Positions 56,836 through 57,976 of a stretch of 57,976 nucleotides of DNA are shown in pieces. Position 1 is the stretch's first letter; every line of letters begins with the position of its first letter. The translations under genes were made by a program, and so were the position numbers. The DNA comes from Streptococcus shenyangsis (GTDB lineage: Bacteria > Bacillota > Bacilli > Lactobacillales > Streptococcaceae). The stretch is taken from assembly GCF_006385785.1 (NCBI RefSeq), contig NZ_VFSH01000013.1:1-57976 (forward strand), in the 5' to 3' direction. The notes beneath the pieces are model-generated. The model searched no databases and was not told the DNA's origin. It saw nothing but the letters and a program-made list of their open reading frames with translations.

Positions 56836-57645
56836 ATGCAATATTTAAAAAAAGAAGAAATTAAAGAAATTCAACTAGCCCTGCTAGATTATATTGATGA
56901 GACTTGTAAGAAACATAATATTCCTTATTTTCTCAGTTATGGAACCATGCTTGGAGCTATCCGCCACAAAGGTATGATTCCCTGGGATGATGATATTGAT
57001 ATTTCTCTCTATCGTGAAGATTATGAACGTTTACTGGATATTATAGAGAAAGAAAATCACCCTCGCTACAAGGTTCTTTCCTACGACACTTCTTCTTGGT
57101 ACTTCCATAATTTCGCATCGATTTTGGATACTTCTACTGTTATCGAAGACCATGTTAAGTACAAGCGTCATGACACCAGTCTCTTTATCGATGTCTTCCC
57201 AATTGATCGCTTTACAGACTTGAGCATTGTCGACAAGAGTTATAAGTATGTAGCCCTTCGTCAACTAGCTTATATCAAAAAATCACGAGCAGTTCACGGC
57301 GATAGCAAATTAAAAGATTTTCTTAGATTATGTAGTTGGTACGCTCTCCGATTTGTCGATCCCCGCTACTTTTACAAGAAAATTGATCAACTAGTCAAAA
57401 ATGCTGCAACCAACACTCCTCAATATGAAGGAGGAATCGGGATTGGTAAGGAAGGAATGAAAGAAATATTCCCAGTTGATACCTTTAAAGAACTGATTTT
57501 AACTGAGTTTGAAGGCCGTATGTTACCAGTCCCTAAAAAATATGATCAATTTTTAACACAGATGTATGGTGATTATATGACACCACCATCAAAGGAACTG
57601 CAAGAATGGTACAGTCATAGTATTAAAGCTTATCGCAAAAATTGA
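56836..57645 (+). CDS. licD2: Phosphorylcholine transferase LicD2
   Basis: This is a LicD paralogue of 269 residues beginning MQYLKKEEIKEIQLALLDYI. I chose the ATG at 56836, with GGAGG overlapping the licD1 stop region, over an internal upstream ATG. SYGTMLGAIRHKGMIPWDDD and SLFIDVFPIDRFTD match LicD1. In pneumococcus LicD1 and LicD2 act on different GalNAc positions. Confidence 0.93.
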   Translation: MQYLKKEEIKEIQLALLDYIDETCKKHNIPYFLSYGTMLGAIRHKGMIPWDDDIDISLYREDYERLLDIIEKENHPRYKVLSYDTSSWYFHNFASILDTSTVIEDHVKYKRHDTSLFIDVFPIDRFTDLSIVDKSYKYVALRQLAYIKKSRAVHGDSKLKDFLRLCSWYALRFVDPRYFYKKIDQLVKNAATNTPQYEGGIGIGKEGMKEIFPVDTFKELILTEFEGRMLPVPKKYDQFLTQMYGDYMTPPSKELQEWYSHSIKAYRKN

Positions 57646-57744
57646 TTAAGGGCGACTATACAAACTACTAAAATAGAGGTTATTCAAAAACTTAATTTTA
57701 GTAGAAAATGAAGTAAATCTTCCCACAATAAAACGCATAATATC
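57646..57744 (-). pseudogene. Possible remnant of a degenerate transposase 3' end
   Basis: The minus strand has an open frame directly abutting the licD2 stop (reading MRFIVGRFTSFSTKIKF and ending YSRP). Similar short frames appear as degraded transposon ends in pneumococcal genomes, as I recall. A 19-base piece of it, ACTTGATAYTATGCGTTTT, also lies next to the IS end at 129-151. CTACTAAAAT and ATTTTAGTAG in it form an inverted repeat. Confidence 0.35.
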
Positions 57745-57748
57745 AAGT

Positions 57749-57773
57749 TGAACTGCACCCCAAAAGTTAGACA
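57749..57773 (+). repeat. Left terminal inverted repeat of IS3-family element
   Basis: Matches, in inverted sense, the right-end repeat at 102-126. The 16-base arm from 57756 also pairs with 57781-57796 to form a perfect hairpin before the first IS gene, a likely shield against outside transcription. Confidence 0.85.
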
Positions 57774-57800
57774 GAAAAAATCTAACTTTTGGGGTGTTTT
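57756..57800 (+). terminator. IS-end hairpin upstream of orfA
   Basis: CACCCCAAAAGTTAGA pairs perfectly with TCTAACTTTTGGGGTG over a 9-base loop, followed by TTTT. It can terminate transcripts entering from licD2 or block translation of orfA from such transcripts. Confidence 0.75.
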
Positions 57801-57804
57801 TATT

Positions 57805-57976
57805 ATGAAATTAACTTATGATGATAAAGTTCAGATCTATGAACTTAGAAAACAAGAATATAGCTTAGAGAAGCTTTCGAATAAATTTGGTATAAACAAT
57901 TCTAATATTAGATACATGATTAAATTGATTGATCGTTACGGAATAGAGTTTGTCAAAAAAGGAAAAAATCGTTACT
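57805..57976 (+). CDS. IS3-family transposase orfA, N-terminal part, cut by window end
   Basis: The first 57 codons begin MKLTYDDKVQIYELRKQ and contain a helix-turn-helix (YSLEKLSNKFGINNSNIRYMI, starting at residue 19). This is the DNA-binding protein of an IS3-family (IS150-like) element. The start is 32 bases after the terminal repeat. The rest lies outside the window. Confidence 0.85.
   Translation, partial: MKLTYDDKVQIYELRKQEYSLEKLSNKFGINNSNIRYMIKLIDRYGIEFVKKGKNRY

Overview
The window is a low-GC Firmicute chromosome segment from the Streptococcus mitis/pneumoniae group. The evidence is a complete phosphocholine/teichoic-acid locus (licABC, tarIJ, tacF, licD1, licD2), two ComX-type combox promoters (radC, dprA), three BOX elements, an exactly 107-bp RUP element, and proteins that read as near-identical to pneumococcal ones. 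The species cannot be fixed from this alone; S. mitis or a close relative is my best reading.

Both ends lie inside copies of the same type of IS3-family element in the same orientation. The right end of one copy is at 3-126 and the left end of another is at 57749-57976. Region by region: 189-3573 (- strand) holds pta, a RluD-type pseudouridine synthase, NAD kinase and the small alarmone synthetase relQ. 3701-8473 (+) holds a CYTH protein, a second PRPP synthetase, a cysteine desulfurase, two small proteins, rex and a class-I amidotransferase. 8470-13423 (-) holds radC, pcrA and fhs. 13653-16789 (+) holds coaB, coaC, a probable pantothenate ECF S-component, a RUP, niaX and niaR. 16786-22476 (-) holds a Nudix hydrolase, a gene remnant, an AT-rich 657-residue DUF2971 gene, uvrB and a CPBP protease. 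22640-27183 (+) holds the glutamine transporter glnPH-glnQ behind a GlnR box, then zwf.

27254-37231 (-) is the rnc-smc-Cof-Cof-ftsY cluster, followed by a 939-residue LPXTG surface protein gene. That gene is bracketed by 35-bp perfect direct repeats of the ftsY 3' end. A tRNA-Arg(CCG) and guaC follow, then a YrdC-like gene and the leucine operon leuA-leuB-(DUF1294)-leuC-leuD. The operon sits behind an attenuator with a 17-residue leader peptide containing three consecutive Leu codons. Then come MmcQ/YjbR, cutC, DUF454, topA, dprA and the choline/teichoic acid locus.

Most of the window is housekeeping and well understood. The accessory parts that deserve attention are (1) the repeat-flanked surface-protein insertion at the ftsY 3' end and (2) the DUF2971 gene with a gene remnant beside it, a candidate single-gene defence or stress module. 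Regulatory sequence is unusually readable here: leu attenuator, CiaR box, GlnR box, two comboxes, a candidate NiaR operator, a probable leaderless coaB transcript, and structured leaders ahead of guaC and prs2.
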